From NCBI GenBank assembly GCA_046758085.1, contig JBHHZP010000082.1, positions 1 through 15,942 on the forward strand: a stretch of DNA of 15,942 nt. Direction: 5' to 3'. The stretch's first letter is position 1, and the number at the start of each line of letters is the position of its first letter. The notes beneath the pieces were generated by a model. It was not told the origin of the DNA, did not search any database, and saw only the letters and a program-made list of their open reading frames with translations. The position numbers and the translations under genes are program-made. This document shows, piece after piece, positions 7,244-14,677 of this stretch. This DNA is from VRUB01 sp046758085. Its GTDB lineage: Bacteria > Pseudomonadota > Gammaproteobacteria > Acidiferrobacterales > SPGG2.

Positions 7244-8797
7244 CTACTTGATGACCAGGTCTCCGATATACGGGAAGTTCATTACGTTGACGATAGGCGC
7301 GATGTCCACCCCCTTCCTGGCGGCCCAGGCACGGTCCTGCCAGTGCAACGGCACGAAGGCCGCATCATCATGAACGATACGCTCGACCTCCCTAAGCATC
7401 GCCGCGCGTTTGTTCTCGTCGGTCTCTTTCTGACTGTCGAGAATCAACTTGTCGACCTCGGGATTTGAGTAGTTGCCACTGTTGTACTGGCCATATCCAC
7501 TCTCCTTGTCCGGGGTCATCAGCAGGAACTCGGTGAAGTTGGACGAGTCTTCGGTGTCCGAATGCCAGCCGATCATCATGATATCCGCCGCGCGCTCATC
7601 GAACTTCGGCCAGTACTGGGCCTTGGGCATGGTCTTGAGGTCCACCTTGATGTTGATCTTGGCCAACATGCCTGCCACGGCCTCGGCGATCTTATCGTCG
7701 TTCACGTAGCGGTTGTTGGGTGCCATCATGGTGACCGAAAAGCCGTTCTCGTAGCCGGCCTGCTTCATGAGCTGCTTGGCCTTCTGGAGGTCGTAGCGGG
7801 GCTTGAGACTCGGATCGTATCCTAGATAACCTTTCGGGCTTTGCTGGGCGGCCGCGGTGCCGAAGCCCCGCATGATTTTCTTGACGATGCCCTCGTTGTT
7901 CACCGCATAGACGATCGCCTGGCGCACGCGTTTGTTTCTGAACTCGGGCCGGCGCTGCTCGTTGAGCTGGAACGTGATGATGCGGGTCCCGCTCATGGTG
8001 ACCAGATCGATACCCGGCGCCTTGTCGATGCGAGCAAGGTCCGCCGGCGGTACCGGAGCGATAAAGTCCACATCACCGGAGAGCAGCGCAGCGACCCGTG
8101 TCGGGTCTTCCTTGATGGGCGTGAAGACGATCTTGTCCACGTTACCAGGCGAGCCTTTATCCCAGTAATCCTGGAAGCGTTTGAATTCCACCTTAACGCC
8201 TTGCTCCCGGGCGGCGATGATGAACGGACCGGTGCCCGATGCGTGGGTGGAGGCAAAGGCATCGCCATGTTTAACGATCGCGTCCTTCGGCCGGCCCTTG
8301 TCGTCGTAGCCGTCGTAGAACTTTCGATCCATGGGAAAGATGTATGTGGCCGTGTGCAGCACCAGCGGGTAGGGCTCCTTGGTGACGATGTCGACGGTGT
8401 ACTTGTCGACGACGTTGAGGGCCTCGAACGGCGCGAAGATGCCCTTGAAGTCGGGGCTTCTTTTTAGCCGGTCGAACGTCCAGCGCACGTCGAGCGCCGT
8501 CATTTCGTTGCCCGAGTGGAACTTCACCCCCTTGTGCAGGTAAAAGCGTACGGTCTTATCGTCGATTCGCTCCCATTTCTCGGCCAGTCTCGAATCGAAC
8601 CCCAGATCCTGGTTCCAGCGGATCAAAGGATCAAAGACCATGTGTGAGAGCTGGAGCGTGCCGCCAGAGAGCTGTTCATGCGGGTCCAAAGATACCGGGT
8701 CCGCGTCGTAGGCCATCTTCAACGTCTTGGCCCCGACCGGTACGGCCAGCGCCAGACCGAGTGCGCCAGCCGCGACAACGGTCATCAGTCTTTTCAT
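7244..8797 (-). CDS. Peptide-type ABC transporter substrate-binding protein (SBP family 5)
   Basis: A 517-residue protein with a signal peptide (MKRLMTVVAAGALGLALAVPVGA, cleavage before KTLKMAY). There is no lipobox cysteine, so it should be soluble in the periplasm. The mature start KTLKMAYDADPVSLDPH is typical of family 5. Further hallmarks are LAEKWERIDDKTVRFYLHKGVKFHSG, the domain-core GTGPFIIA, and RPEFRNKRVRQAIVYAVNNEGIVKKI. The C-terminal VERIVHDDAAFVPLHW is also standard. The family binds peptides, glutathione, nickel chelates or opines; nothing here fixes the ligand. ATG 8797 follows GAGGAG at good spacing. It is the first gene of the transporter locus, with the permease and ATPase genes downstream on the same strand after a hairpin and gap. 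Confidence 0.96.
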   Translation of the reverse strand: MKRLMTVVAAGALGLALAVPVGAKTLKMAYDADPVSLDPHEQLSGGTLQLSHMVFDPLIRWNQDLGFDSRLAEKWERIDDKTVRFYLHKGVKFHSGNEMTALDVRWTFDRLKRSPDFKGIFAPFEALNVVDKYTVDIVTKEPYPLVLHTATYIFPMDRKFYDGYDDKGRPKDAIVKHGDAFASTHASGTGPFIIAAREQGVKVEFKRFQDYWDKGSPGNVDKIVFTPIKEDPTRVAALLSGDVDFIAPVPPADLARIDKAPGIDLVTMSGTRIITFQLNEQRRPEFRNKRVRQAIVYAVNNEGIVKKIMRGFGTAAAQQSPKGYLGYDPSLKPRYDLQKAKQLMKQAGYENGFSVTMMAPNNRYVNDDKIAEAVAGMLAKINIKVDLKTMPKAQYWPKFDERAADIMMIGWHSDTEDSSNFTEFLLMTPDKESGYGQYNSGNYSNPEVDKLILDSQKETDENKRAAMLREVERIVHDDAAFVPLHWQDRAWAARKGVDIAPIVNVMNFPYIGDLVIK

Positions 8798-8872
8798 GGG
8801 TTTCTCCTCAGTTAGTGGTGTGTGCCGGGCGCCCGGGCTCGGTCTGATGCAAGCCGCGGGACGCTGCTAACG

Positions 8873-8901
8873 TTTGTACGCTGATTGCCTCTTTCCTGCA
8901 A
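8873..8901 (-). promoter_or_regulatory. Candidate promoter of the transporter locus
   Basis: On the minus strand TTGCAG (8896-8901) and TACAAA (8873-8878) are separated by exactly 17 nt, each matching four of six sigma-70 consensus bases, about 75 nt upstream of the binding-protein ATG. Found by eye only; weak boxes of this kind occur by chance. Confidence 0.3.
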
Positions 8902-9081
8902 GTAAATGACTTATTCTGAGCCCCCTGGCCCTGCTTCCTGGCGATGAGCGAGGCGGTGCGGGCTCGGACCACTGCGGTGCCATGGAACCGGCAAACGTGG
9001 ACACCTGTGTATACGGCATGTATTTCCGGGGCGAACCCATCGCAGAATGTTGGTAGGAACTATGAGTGTCCGTGATCGCTG

Positions 9082-9131
9082 GCTCCCGGCGTTGCCCTAC
9101 CTCGGCAACCGCTCCCGGCGTTGCCCTACCT
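9082..9131 (+). repeat. Two 21-nt direct repeats
   Basis: An exact 21-nt sequence beginning GCTCCCGGCGTTGCC occurs at 9082-9102 and 9111-9131, a 29-nt period. It lies in the long divergent intergenic region 8798-9375, for which I see no convincing gene. It directly adjoins a second tandem repeat with a different unit (9136-9173). Confidence 0.8.
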
Positions 9132-9135
9132 GCTG

Positions 9136-9173
9136 CATCCCTGCAGTCGTCCTGCATTCCTGCAGTCGTCCTG
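9136..9173 (+). repeat. 19-nt tandem repeat, two copies plus a decayed third
   Basis: CATCCCTGCAGTCGTCCTG (9136-9154) is followed immediately by a copy with one change (9155-9173), and then by a partial copy beginning CCTCCCTGCA. Each unit contains the palindrome CTGCAG. Such short intergenic tandem arrays often arise by slippage; a regulatory role is not shown. Confidence 0.8.
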
Positions 9174-9285
9174 CCTCCCTGCATTTTCCGGCGTGATTGG
9201 GCCGGTGCCTTGCTGGAGTCGTGGCCGGGGATCGCATATACTTCGTATTGCTGCAGTTTATGATTGTCGGTCTTTTCGGAAGTCG

Positions 9286-9375
9286 GAAGCCCCCACTAAG
9301 GTTCGCCCGCGATTTGCCCTTTTGTGATCTGCACGTCAATCACTATTGTCAATTCATTTTGAGGATCCTCAGATT
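9286..9375 (+). promoter_or_regulatory. 5' leader of second cold shock gene (conserved copy)
   Basis: Homologous to 1-89 over its whole length with scattered substitutions and about one indel. Blocks AAGGTTCGCCCGCG and CCCTTTTGTGATCTGCACGT are identical, and TTTTGAGGAT supplies the ribosome binding site. Upstream of 9286 the similarity cannot be tested because copy 1 begins at the window edge. Confidence 0.55.
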
Positions 9376-9579
9376 ATGCGTACCGGAACTGTAAAGTGGT
9401 TCAACGAGAGCAAAGGTTATGGCTTCATCACACCGGAGGACGGCGGCAAAGACGTATTCGTGCACCACTCTGCCATTACGGGCTCGGGTTTCAAGACCCT
9501 GGCCGAGGGCCAGCGCGTGACCTTCGAAGTCAAGGAGGGGCCGAAGGGCCCGCAGGCGGAGAACGTTTCCGCTAACTGA
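9376..9579 (+). CDS. CspA-family cold shock protein, copy 2
   Basis: A 67-residue single cold shock domain with RNP1 KGYGFI and RNP2 VFVHH, almost identical to the product of 90-296 until residue about 54; the tail then differs (EGPKGPQAENVSAN). The ATG at 9376 (MRTGTVKW) is chosen because it matches copy 1 and follows GAGGAT; an upstream in-frame ATG at 9346 lies within the conserved leader and would add ten unrelated residues. Nucleotide identity covers synonymous sites too (one 59-nt block from GACGTATTCG is identical), indicating recent duplication or gene conversion. Expected to act as an RNA chaperone. A strong terminator follows, so it is probably monocistronic, unlike copy 1. Confidence 0.97.
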   Translation: MRTGTVKWFNESKGYGFITPEDGGKDVFVHHSAITGSGFKTLAEGQRVTFEVKEGPKGPQAENVSAN

Positions 9580-9611
9580 CGGTCAAGACCTGCGTCAGCA
9601 CGTCTGACATC

Positions 9612-9643
9612 AAGACCCCGCTGCCTGGCGGGGTCTTTTTTTT
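9612..9643 (+). terminator. Intrinsic terminator of cold shock gene copy 2
   Basis: A perfect 10-bp stem, AAGACCCCGC (9612-9621) with GCGGGGTCTT (9628-9637), six-base loop TGCCTG, followed by a T-tract to 9643. It begins 32 nt after the stop codon. This is the clearest terminator in the window. Confidence 0.93.
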
Positions 9644-9977
9644 GGGCACAAAAGCGCGCTGGGAGTGTTTCCGGCTGAATATCAAAAAATGCGGGCACTG
9701 TTCTCGTTAATACCGGCACGAGGGCCAGCTTCCGCCATCGAAATCAGAAGCGGCTTTGTGCTTTTTCTCACACGCAGGTGTTTTAAGAACGAAGCAAGGT
9801 AAAAACCGCGTTTTCTTACGAGTTGCAAAGGAACAGAGAAGAACTTGTCAGTATTTTCTCGGGCTCCTTCTTTCTCAGCCCGCCGTCGATGCGAACCGTG
9901 ACTTTTCACCAACCTCATGCTGATGGCGGTGAGCAATGTCAGAGCGCAATGCTCGGGCCGTAGTGATGGACCCTAAG
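9644..9977. other. Intergenic, no recognised gene
   Basis: This lies between the csp terminator and the 3' end of the FimV-like gene. Reading on past the FimV stop on the minus strand meets stops quickly and shows no trace of an integrase catalytic domain. A minus-strand ORF at 9682-9936 is Lys/Arg-rich and unrecognised; I treat it as chance. An imperfect 8-bp inverted repeat (9931-9954) follows the FimV gene but has no T-tract. Confidence 0.4.
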
Positions 9978-12074
9978 TTAGGCTCTGTTTGCTGTCAGAG
10001 ACTTGACGGGGTTTTCAGTGAGTAAGGGTTTGCTAGAGGTGTCCTGGTATCTTTTCTGGGCAAAGTTGTACAACGTTCGCAGGAATCGCATGGCACGATT
10101 AGCGTAGGCTTTACCGTGCTCTTCGCAAAGCTCTTGGTGCCGATTAGAGACCATCTCTTGGGAAATTTCCAGCAGCGACTTAGGTCGCCAGTCCGCGAAT
10201 GCCACTGCCATCATTTTCTGGTAGCCGTCTACTGTGCGGGGTTTGAGCGTTTTGCGCGCCTCCAGGAAATCGGTGAAAGCCTTGTTTAGCGTATTGGCTG
10301 CGGGGCTCTCCCAATGTTGTCGCGGCTCCTCGACTGTTTGCGGTGCGATGCTATCTTCGTCGGTCTCGTAGAAAGCGGCATCGGCACTCCAATCGGGTCG
10401 GGATGATCCATTGCTCCGCTTGAGCGCTTCAGAATTTGGCACGGCATCGTCGGGTTCAGCCTCATTGGCGGCCAGCAATTCGTCAGGCGGCACGGATTCG
10501 TAATTTAGCAGCCACCGATTTGGCAACGACCTCTCTGGCAGTTCGCCGCTGCCTTCTTCCGACGCGCCGCTTAACTCTTCAGAGAGGGCATTGAATGCCA
10601 GTGTGTTTCCACACTGGTGGTAGATCTCCAGCAGCTTGACCTTCAATTCGTTGTTGCAGGGATCCTTCGCAATCGCGTCTTGGAGCGTTTCCTCGGCGTG
10701 CTCGTAACTGCCGCAGGCCAGGTAGACATCTGCCTCGGCGATCGGATCTAATGCATCGGCAGCGACAGTGGGTACACCGCCGTCAATTAGCTCGCTGCGA
10801 CGTCGGGATAAGCCACTGCGTCGTTCAAAGGCGACTGGAACAGACCGTTGTCTACGGTCAGGGGTTACGCGTCCGTTTTGGCCAGTGGTGCTCTTGTCGA
10901 TTTGGCGTCGCGGCGGTTCAGCGTGCTTCTCGTTCGTTGGTGGCTTTGAGTTGATCGTGGTGATTTTTTCGTCGAAATCGACGTAGGCATTGTATCGACG
11001 ACGCTTCAGGGCGAGGACAACAAGTGCAGTGACCATCAGCAATAACGCACCGACCACGCAAATCGCGACTATTAGCACCACTCCCGGATTTTCGCGGACA
11101 ATCTCCGTTAGCATGTTCAGCGCGCTCTGTTGCTTCGGTACCGGTGATTGAGTTAAGCGCTCGGTGCTGTCCATGACGATTTTGGGGTGGGCAGCTGCAT
11201 CTATTACGCTAGCGCCCACGGGCGGTTGCTTAGGCAACTCAACCTGCTTTGCCACACTGGTGGTAGTTTCGCGAGCCGTTGCTTGCAGTTTGCTCCTACG
11301 CGCTTGAGCCTGAACAGGTGGGGCCGGTCGCGGCGCGCCAGCTGGGAACCTTTTTTCGCTCTTAGCCGAACTACCTTCAAGCCCGGTGTTCTCGTGCGGA
11401 TCGTCTTGTTTGCTGCTCGGAACGAACGTAGCAGGTTCACTCGTGGATGTCGGCTCTTCGGATTTCTGAGGAGGAGTGACCTGGACCACCGCATGTGGTG
11501 GAAACGCTATTACTTGGGCCGGAATCTGTTCAAGCACCACGAGACCTTGGTGTTGCCGAGAGACCACAGGTTGCTCATGCTGGGGTACGCGTTCGGTATC
11601 GAGGTTGGGAGCCAGAGTTGGCACCGACGGTTCCTCTTCCGCCACGGTTTCAGCTGCTTCGGAGGGGTCAATGAGGGCGGCGAACTCGCGTACCACGCGC
11701 CCGCCTGACCATGTCGCCTCCAGCACGAACTGTAGAAAAGGTTCGCTAAGTGGTTGCCGGGAACGCAGCTGTAGGAAATATTGCGCGCTTGACCGTTTCA
11801 CCACGGTGACCGCAATCTCGGACACCACCGGCTCTATCTCGATGCCGGCCGATTCAAACTCCGCGGGTGAGGCAATGCGGGCGACGAGACTGTTGAGTTC
11901 GTTCCGACTGATTGACGTCAGCTCGATGTCCGCGTCCAGCGGTGCATTCAAGGTGGAGTAGACGGTAAGACGCCCAAGCTCGAGGGCGTGCGAGACAGCG
12001 GGCGCCAGCATCACCACAGCGCTCGTAGCAAGAAGGGCTAACGCTCGTTGAACTCTGCTATTCAGTCGCAACAT
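9978..12074 (-). CDS. fimV: FimV-like inner-membrane protein fused to a tyrosine-integrase core-binding domain
   Basis: A 698-residue protein. Signal peptide about 1-30. The FimV N-terminal domain is about 31-137 (LELGRLTVYSTLNAPLDADIEL; SRQPLSEPFLQFVLEATW; GRVVREFAALIDP). A Pro/Ser/Gln-rich periplasmic linker follows, without the LysM motif many FimV proteins carry, then one membrane helix (about 331-356) and a basic RRR stop-transfer. The cytoplasmic FimV TPR region is DPIAEADVYLACGSYEHAEETLQDAIAKDP...LKLLEIY (443-490). FimV acts in type IV pilus assembly, twitching and polar organisation. Residues 596-692 are unexpected: a tyrosine-recombinase N-terminal SAM-like domain (AFTDFLEARKTLKPRTVDGY, YANRAMRFLRTLYNFA, LLTENPVKSL). 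It stops where the R-H-R-Y catalytic domain would begin. The FimV C-terminal motif is not seen. ATG 12074 lies one base after a three-codon leader ORF. Confidence 0.88.
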   Translation of the reverse strand: MLRLNSRVQRALALLATSAVVMLAPAVSHALELGRLTVYSTLNAPLDADIELTSISRNELNSLVARIASPAEFESAGIEIEPVVSEIAVTVVKRSSAQYFLQLRSRQPLSEPFLQFVLEATWSGGRVVREFAALIDPSEAAETVAEEEPSVPTLAPNLDTERVPQHEQPVVSRQHQGLVVLEQIPAQVIAFPPHAVVQVTPPQKSEEPTSTSEPATFVPSSKQDDPHENTGLEGSSAKSEKRFPAGAPRPAPPVQAQARRSKLQATARETTTSVAKQVELPKQPPVGASVIDAAAHPKIVMDSTERLTQSPVPKQQSALNMLTEIVRENPGVVLIVAICVVGALLLMVTALVVLALKRRRYNAYVDFDEKITTINSKPPTNEKHAEPPRRQIDKSTTGQNGRVTPDRRQRSVPVAFERRSGLSRRRSELIDGGVPTVAADALDPIAEADVYLACGSYEHAEETLQDAIAKDPCNNELKVKLLEIYHQCGNTLAFNALSEELSGASEEGSGELPERSLPNRWLLNYESVPPDELLAANEAEPDDAVPNSEALKRSNGSSRPDWSADAAFYETDEDSIAPQTVEEPRQHWESPAANTLNKAFTDFLEARKTLKPRTVDGYQKMMAVAFADWRPKSLLEISQEMVSNRHQELCEEHGKAYANRAMRFLRTLYNFAQKRYQDTSSKPLLTENPVKSLTANRA

Positions 12075-12075
12075 G

Positions 12076-12087
12076 CTATGTAACCAT
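12076..12087 (-). CDS. Three-codon leader ORF (MVT) before the FimV-like gene
   Basis: On the minus strand AAGGGGG is followed 7 nt later by ATG GTT ACA TAG, and the FimV ATG comes one base after this stop. The strong ribosome binding site is thus correctly spaced for the mini-ORF and too far from the FimV start, so FimV translation may depend on reinitiation. It may be incidental. Confidence 0.3.
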   Translation of the reverse strand: MVT

Positions 12088-12675
12088 GTTTTTGCCCCCT
12101 TTTCCGAAGACGATAACGCTTCGTGCGACTGGAGGCTGTTCGAATCCGTGTCATCGCGTGATGGCTAGATCCCGTGTGACCACTCGTTCCTCGCTGCCCA
12201 TGCTCGCTACCGGGTCTTTTTCTTCGCGCATTCACGGGTCCTCTTGTAAACACCTACACACGCCTGTCACAGCGCGGCATAGCCGATTTGGCCGAAACCC
12301 TCTGTGACTGCGAAAACAGGCGAGCCTAGGTGACCCCAAGGGAAAGCGTGCAAAGACTGTGCCGCACGGGTGCCCCGTGCCCTGGAGGCGAAAACAGGGG
12401 AAACCTCAGAGTTTTGTGGCAATATGGGACAATAATTGGCTGTTTTTTTGCCTTATTTGCGCCAAAATGACGACTTCCGGCCTTTCCCGGGTGGGCGCCA
12501 TCGCAATCGTAAGTGTATGATTGTTCTCGGATATTTTGGGTTTCTGCGCACGCCCGGAGCCGATCGGGTGCCGCTAGACGCCATCGCCTTGGCGGCCTGG
12601 GATGGGGCCAAGCCCTGCGCCCACCTCCTGGGGCGCAAGATCGGCATAGCGTCCGCCCCTGCGCCGGGTGAGCCG
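12088..12675. other. Long intergenic region upstream of the FimV-like gene
   Basis: About 590 nt between the MFS stop and the FimV leader. It holds an 11-nt direct repeat (GCGAAAACAGG, 12310-12320 and 12388-12398) flanking a perfect hairpin, and a second perfect 7-bp inverted repeat TGCGCCC...GGGCGCA (12616-12637) without a T-tract. ORFs on both strands (for example 12436-12696 plus) are unrecognised and lack good start contexts. It presumably contains the FimV promoter; I cannot fix its boxes. Confidence 0.4.
12310..12398 (+). repeat. Direct repeat pair flanking a 7-bp hairpin
   Basis: GCGAAAACAGG at 12310-12320 and 12388-12398. Between them GCACGGG-TGC-CCCGTGC (12364-12380) is a perfect 7-bp stem, and CCCTG...CAGGG (12380-12399) could form another short stem. 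The compact layout could be a structured RNA or protein-binding region, but it matches no riboswitch class I could recall. Confidence 0.45.
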
Positions 12676-13911
12676 TTAAAATCTTCTCGTAGCTGAACTG
12701 CGCCGGCCGGTTCGGCCCGTGACGAGGACGGTGGCCACCGTGAGCAGGCTGATCATACCGACGGTCCAGAAGAGCAGCCGCGGATCAGTGGTGTCGAGCA
12801 GATAGCCGAACATCGCCGGCCCTAGAATGCCGCCGATGTTGTAGCCGGTAGACACGAAGCCGAACACCTTGCCCATCTCGCCAGGGGGTGTGACTGCGCG
12901 GATCATCATGTCGCGGGACGGAGCGACGATACCGTTGAACAGACCGGCGAGGGCGAACAGCAGCGCGATGGCCGCGAGCGGCAACGTGACGGCGGCGACG
13001 AGGAAGATCGCCGAAGCCATGAGCACGAGACAAATTGCCCCGATGAGATCGTGTCGCGCAGTACGGTCGGCGATCCAACCGCCAATCAGCACGCCCATGG
13101 GAGAGATAAAAAGGTAGACGCTCAGCACAGCGCCGGCTTGGGTCAGTGGTGCGTCATAGATCAGATTCAGTGCTGAGACGCTGAACTCACTCATGCCGTG
13201 ACCAGCAATGGATAGGCCGGTGAAAAACAACAGTCCCAAGAGAATCGGCGCGCTAAACAAGAGCCTCAGGCCACCATGCGCGCTGGTGTTCTCCGCGGGT
13301 ACGCCGACACGACGCGGCCGGGTGGCATCGATCAACACATCAGAGTTCAACGCGAGCAGAACTCCGACGATGGCACCACCCGCCGCGCACATGGCAAGGG
13401 CAGTGCGCCAGTCAGTCAGCGTCATGAGGAAAATCATGGTCACTGGGGCCACCGCGGCCCCCAGAAAACCCGCGAAGGTGTGCACGGAGAAGGCCCTACC
13501 CATGCGTGTCCTGTGAACCGATGCGCTCAGGATGGCGTAGTCAGCGGGGTGATAGACGGCATTCGCCAGCCCCGCCACCACCATCAGGGCGAGCAACGCC
13601 CCGTAGTACGGAAACGCAGCAACCAGGCCAATCGCCAGGGACTCAAGCATGAGCCCGGCGATCAAGATTCCGCGGGCACCGTAGCGGTCGACGAGAAAGC
13701 CTACCGGCGCCTGTGTGAGACCGGTCGTGAGACTGAAAGCCGCGATGGTAAAACCGAGCTCGGTAAACCCCACCCCATAGACGTCGCGCAGCAAGGGAAA
13801 TAGCGGCGGCAGCAACAGCATATAGAAATGACTGAAAAAGTGCCCGGTGCTGACGAGACCGATCACCTTGGCGCTGTGCGCAGGTGTTTCCATGCTTGCT
13901 TCTGTGGTCAT
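12676..13911 (-). CDS. Major facilitator superfamily transporter
   Basis: A 411-residue protein from the ATG at 13911 (MTTEASMETP); the ATG six codons later (13893) is equally possible, while the longer frame from 13956 adds an Arg-rich N-terminus unlike the family. Twelve membrane helices are predicted in two six-helix halves. The loop 2-3 motif reads GFLVDRYGARGIL, and its counterpart in the second half is GGWIADRTARHD. The N-terminus (GHFFSHFYMLLLPPLFPLLRDVYG) and NAVYHPADYAILSASV resemble the fosmidomycin-resistance-like branch of MFS exporters. Substrate unknown. It is transcribed divergently from the RidA-fold gene with about 210 nt between the starts, so shared regulation is possible; no regulator gene is adjacent. 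Confidence 0.9.
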   Translation of the reverse strand: MTTEASMETPAHSAKVIGLVSTGHFFSHFYMLLLPPLFPLLRDVYGVGFTELGFTIAAFSLTTGLTQAPVGFLVDRYGARGILIAGLMLESLAIGLVAAFPYYGALLALMVVAGLANAVYHPADYAILSASVHRTRMGRAFSVHTFAGFLGAAVAPVTMIFLMTLTDWRTALAMCAAGGAIVGVLLALNSDVLIDATRPRRVGVPAENTSAHGGLRLLFSAPILLGLLFFTGLSIAGHGMSEFSVSALNLIYDAPLTQAGAVLSVYLFISPMGVLIGGWIADRTARHDLIGAICLVLMASAIFLVAAVTLPLAAIALLFALAGLFNGIVAPSRDMMIRAVTPPGEMGKVFGFVSTGYNIGGILGPAMFGYLLDTTDPRLLFWTVGMISLLTVATVLVTGRTGRRSSATRRF

Positions 13912-14124
13912 TATTCTGAAGGTTCGTCTGGTGGTGACACGCAAAAAAACACGCACTCAACCCTGTTTTGGCGCCGTCGTCAAGTCATGGGCGCCATCAT
14001 GATCAGGCCGACCGATTTCAGACTTCACACGAAAGCCAAGCCCGATGTAACGCGCAGGTTTGGTGAGCGCATGCTCGTGCCGGTAATATGTGAATGGCAC
14101 GTCGCATGACGCATGGAGGATGAG

Positions 14125-14511
14125 ATGATCAAGAAATTCAATCCCGAGAAAATTGTGCAACCCTTTTCCCGCTACAGCCAAGGCGCGGAAGCGCCGGCCG
14201 GCGCGCGCTGGCTCTATATCGCCGGGCAGGTCGGGGTGAATCCCGATGGCAGCATCGCCAAGGGTGCCGAGGCACAGATCGAGCGGGCGTGGCTCAACCT
14301 CATCGCCGTGCTGGAGACAGCCGGGATGGGGGTGGAGGATCTGGTCAAGGTCAACACCTATATCACGCGCCCCGAAGATGTCGATGTGAACCGCCGGATA
14401 CGCGATCGCATGCTGAAGGACGACGGACCGCCGGTCACAATGGTTCGGGTTGCGGGGCTGTCCCATCCCGAGTGGCTGGTCGAAGTCGAGGGCATCGCCG
14501 CGAAGGTGTGA
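14125..14511 (+). CDS. RidA/YjgF-fold protein lacking the catalytic arginine
   Basis: A 128-residue protein of typical RidA length. The start is ATG 14125 because GGAGGATGAG lies directly upstream; an in-frame ATG four codons earlier would overlap that site. Family features: WLYIAGQVGVNPDGS (29-43), QIERAWLNLIAVLETAGMGVEDLVKVNTYIT (51-81), VEVEGIAAK at the C-terminus. Archetypal RidA deaminates 2-aminoacrylate and needs an arginine in the PARS segment. Here the segment is PPVTMVRVAG, with Val104 where Arg is expected. It therefore probably belongs to another Rid subfamily with a different or unknown activity. It forms a divergent pair with the MFS gene. Confidence in the fold is high; function is open. 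Confidence 0.93.
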   Translation: MIKKFNPEKIVQPFSRYSQGAEAPAGARWLYIAGQVGVNPDGSIAKGAEAQIERAWLNLIAVLETAGMGVEDLVKVNTYITRPEDVDVNRRIRDRMLKDDGPPVTMVRVAGLSHPEWLVEVEGIAAKV

Positions 14512-14677
14512 GAACCCGGCGAAGACAGTGAAAGATGACCAACTCACGACTGTTCATTGCAGGGGTGCCCTAGGGCCTTGAATTCTGACACCGGCTCTCA
14601 GAGTATAGAAAACATGCTTTCGAAGCTGTCGCAATGCCTGTGTGAGAGGCTAAAGACCATCTGAGTCCCCTACCGTT

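Noticed and set aside
9136..9173. CRISPR-like array
   Set aside because: The units are contiguous tandem copies without spacers and there are no cas genes in the window.
9346..9375. Upstream in-frame ATG for the second cold shock gene
   Set aside because: It lies in the leader conserved with copy 1, where no such start exists, and GAGGAT is placed for the ATG at 9376.
9682..9936. Minus-strand ORF as remnant of the integrase catalytic domain
   Set aside because: It shows none of the R...HxxR...Y motif context of tyrosine recombinases and is separated from the fusion gene by stops.
12300..12430. c-di-GMP or other known riboswitch upstream of the FimV-like gene
   Set aside because: GCAAAGAC recalls the GEMM core, but the remaining conserved segments and the pairing pattern are absent on both strands.
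12616..12637. TGCGCCC...GGGCGCA as terminator of the MFS gene
   Set aside because: The stem is perfect but no T-tract follows on either strand.
12436..12696. 86-codon plus-strand ORF overlapping the MFS 3' end
   Set aside because: No domain, no good ribosome binding site, and it overlaps a certain gene on the other strand.
14578..14607. TTGAAT...TATAGA as a promoter for the membrane-protein gene
   Set aside because: The spacer is 20 nt, too long for a sigma-70 promoter, and both boxes are imperfect.
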